Below, in pieces: positions 61,991 to 64,000 of a DNA stretch of 64,000 bases. How positions within the stretch are numbered: position 1 is the first letter of the stretch; each line of letters begins with the position of its first letter. Below the pieces are notes generated by a model. The model made no database searches, was not told the origin of the DNA, and worked only from the letters and a program-made list of their open reading frames with translations. The stretch spans positions 1,364,001-1,428,000 of the forward strand of contig NC_135014.1 in the NCBI RefSeq assembly GCF_051020955.1, given 5' to 3'. Origin of the DNA: Megalopta genalis. Lineage: Eukaryota > Arthropoda > Insecta > Hymenoptera > Halictidae. A program made the position numbers and the translations under genes.

Positions 61991-63535
61991 TTGTCAAATA
62001 TTTCCTCGTAAACAGAAATAAAAACAGAAATCTCTTCTTTAGATTTGGCTCTTCTTTGGTCTCTTCTTTGGACCGGTTGAAAATTTGCACGCAAGTTGTA
62101 CTTGCAATTTGGCGAAAATGGAACAGGATCAAGTAACAATTGTTACGAATACGAAGAATCTTCTCTAACATCCTCGTCTTTTTAAACAATTTCGAGAAGT
62201 CAAATTTTTAGTTTCGAGGGAAGAGTTAACACTTTTTGGACAGCGCTATTTTTCTTTTCCTTCTGTACAGATAAGGGAAACGTAATTGCTTCTATATTAT
62301 AAACATCATAAACTGAAAAGTTAAAAAAGTCATTCATTTTCTAGTAAGATGATGAACAAACGAAATGTCACGAAGGTTCGCGAACCATAAATCGGTTACA
62401 CGAATGACTGCTGCAATTTATTTTGCAATGTATAGCTTGTATAGGTCTCAAAGAAATAATGCTAACGCACGTGTTTTATCTGAACAATTCAGTAACCCGT
62501 ATCGCATTTCATAACAAAAGCTGTAAATACAAATTTCTACGAACTGTGAAACGATTCGTAGCGACGGTTTTCCATGAACGTGGTGTAGTCATCGTTGTGG
62601 CGACGTGCTCTTTAAGAGCCCTTAATGATCCTTTAACATTCTCTCCTCTCCTAATTATTCACTCTCGACGATACTCTAACAATAACAACATTTGTATCGC
62701 GCAAATTCGTTCTACAAATAACATGAAAACTAATAACGTGAAATAAATGACAGTAACAAATCGACGTACAACGAATATCCTGGCATTGAATCATTAAAAA
62801 GTGCATTCTTCCATTTTCAGTCGAACCTGAGAACGCCGTCGTAATTCTTGGGTCAAGGAGTAACATTCTAAAATTATAAATGTTCTAAAATGAAACTTCG
62901 AGGTACATACGTAGATACAGCAACACTACACAATTATAGACACCAAAGTAACTTGTACGTTCTTAACGATATTTAAATAAAAACTTAACAAGATATCCTG
63001 CTTGCATATTTCTATATCATAAAAATAATAGAAAATAGAAATGTACAATTATAGATGTTTTCTTTTTATTTTTGTTCAAATATCAGTAAAAAGGTGAAAG
63101 TTACCTTGATATAGGTAATATATTAGTACCTTATTAGGTTATCTTATATTATTACCTTATAGGTAATTTATAATTATAAGGTAATAATAATATAATAATA
63201 TAAGGTAATTATATATATAAGGTATAATAATAAAAAAAAAAAATAAGGTAATTTATAATTATTCACAGTACTGTAGGTGGCCTTTTTTCGCCGAGACACC
63301 CTATCTATTTGAAAAGAAAAAGAACCTAACGAAACATCATATTTGTATACATGTATTTCAATATTAAAAACGGTAGAAAATAAAAATATACAAATACGAT
63401 AATTTGTTACGTTTAGACGTCGGTAACGATGTAAAAGCGATTTCGATACTAACGATTGTGCGCTGTAGCGACGAGTTAAGGTGAACCGCTGACCAATTTA
63501 AACAATTTAATAGTGGCAACGTGAACCACGAATTA
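61991..63535. other. Gene-free AT-rich stretch
   Basis: No supported gene. A run of ATAAGGTAAT-type repeats in both orientations spans about 63110-63260. Frames at 62423-62746 and 62651-62866 have no recognisable features. Confidence 0.5.
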
Positions 63536-64000
63536 AGCTATCGAACGGCGTCTAATAATAAAAGCGTGACGAAAAGGTGAAATTCAACCGGGATTCAAGC
63601 GAATCGTCGCGCGTCGTCGGCGCCGCGTCGTGGAAAATATTTTCGTGCGTTCGTTCTCGCGAAACGATCCCCGCCGATGCCACAATATGGCGATATCGGG
63701 CACGTTGCGTGTGCATGCACGTGCCGTCGCGTCGTGATCGCGCCGTATCCCCGGTTTCGGCACGTTCGCCCCTGTACACACACGCACACACGGTGTCCAT
63801 CCTCTTTAAACGAACGGGTCGACCCGTTGCGCAGACAGCGGAGCGTGGTTGGCATTCGAGCCGTCTGGGAGAGACAGATCAATATGCCGGTTTTCCCCGT
63901 TTTCCTCCTTCGCCCCTTCCGGTCGCTCGCCGACACCGCCTGCCCCCACCCCTCCGTGCCGGCGGTCGGCCATAACAGCGACCGAACCTCTTTCTCTCTC
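63536..64000. promoter_or_regulatory. CpG- and GC-rich edge, possible promoter region
   Basis: Composition changes sharply to CpG-rich after about 63560, with overlapping long frames on both strands, as expected of GC-rich non-coding DNA. It contains GCATGCACGTGC and CACACACGC repeats and ends in CTCTCTC. It may be the 5' region of the large minus-strand gene or of a gene beyond the window. None of the frames (for example 63577-63975) resembles a known protein. Confidence 0.35.

Noticed and set aside
63577..63975. 132-codon plus-strand frame and overlapping minus-strand frames at the right edge
   Set aside because: GC-rich sequence keeps several frames open at once; no domain is visible in any.
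1..64000. CRISPR arrays, operons, prophage or a bacterial defence system
   Set aside because: The sequence is an intron-rich insect nuclear region; the tandem repeats here are minisatellites and lack unique spacers.

Overview
This window is nuclear DNA from an insect, most likely a hymenopteran (bee, wasp or ant). The non-coding DNA is strongly AT-rich, the genes have short GT-AG introns of roughly 60-400 bp, and several families of small inverted-repeat elements are present. The species call is inference. All gene names rest on my reading of the translations; nothing was searched.

Layout, left to right. A plus-strand Na+/H+ exchanger of the NHE6/7/9 type enters from the left edge with its 5' end missing, and its annotated stop is at 6454. 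About 5 kb of AT-rich flank follows, with two small transposon remnants and a possible alternative last exon at 9003-9095. Next are RPA2 (minus, 11.8-12.7 kb) and Naa25 (minus, 13.8-17.3 kb, with a GC-AG intron). A decayed RPA2 paralogue (plus, 18.3-19.15 kb) lies between Naa25 and GPN3 (plus, 19.75-20.8 kb). PHF12 (minus, 21.0-25.0 kb) comes next, then about 6 kb of simple-sequence-rich DNA, then smaug (minus, 31.0-33.5 kb), the yippee/YPEL5 homologue (minus, 35.8-36.75 kb), bobby sox (minus, 39.7-44.1 kb), crooked neck (plus, 45.3-48.4 kb) and ITPK1 (minus, 49.2-50.6 kb). Last is a large, GC-rich, Ser/Glu/Arg-rich protein gene that I do not recognise (minus, 51.5-57.9 kb, 5' end not found).

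The right end (58-64 kb) has no gene I can support. It is packed with repeats: a 33-bp minisatellite with a three-unit higher-order pattern, a 125-bp tandem array, TA-flanked and TTAA-flanked inverted-repeat elements (one nested inside another, two sharing one TTAA), and a CpG-rich stretch at the very edge that may be a promoter.

Most genes are ordinary housekeeping or regulatory genes: DNA replication (RPA2), N-terminal acetylation (Naa25), RNA polymerase assembly (GPN3), chromatin repression (PHF12), mRNA translation control (smaug), splicing (crooked neck), inositol phosphate metabolism (ITPK1) and endosomal pH (NHE). They do not form one pathway. Exon boundaries were set by splice-site consensus plus phase continuity. 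For RPA2, Naa25, GPN3, PHF12, smaug, YPEL5, bbx, crn and ITPK1 the exon lengths sum exactly to an open frame. I see no CRISPR array, rRNA, tRNA or viral insertion.
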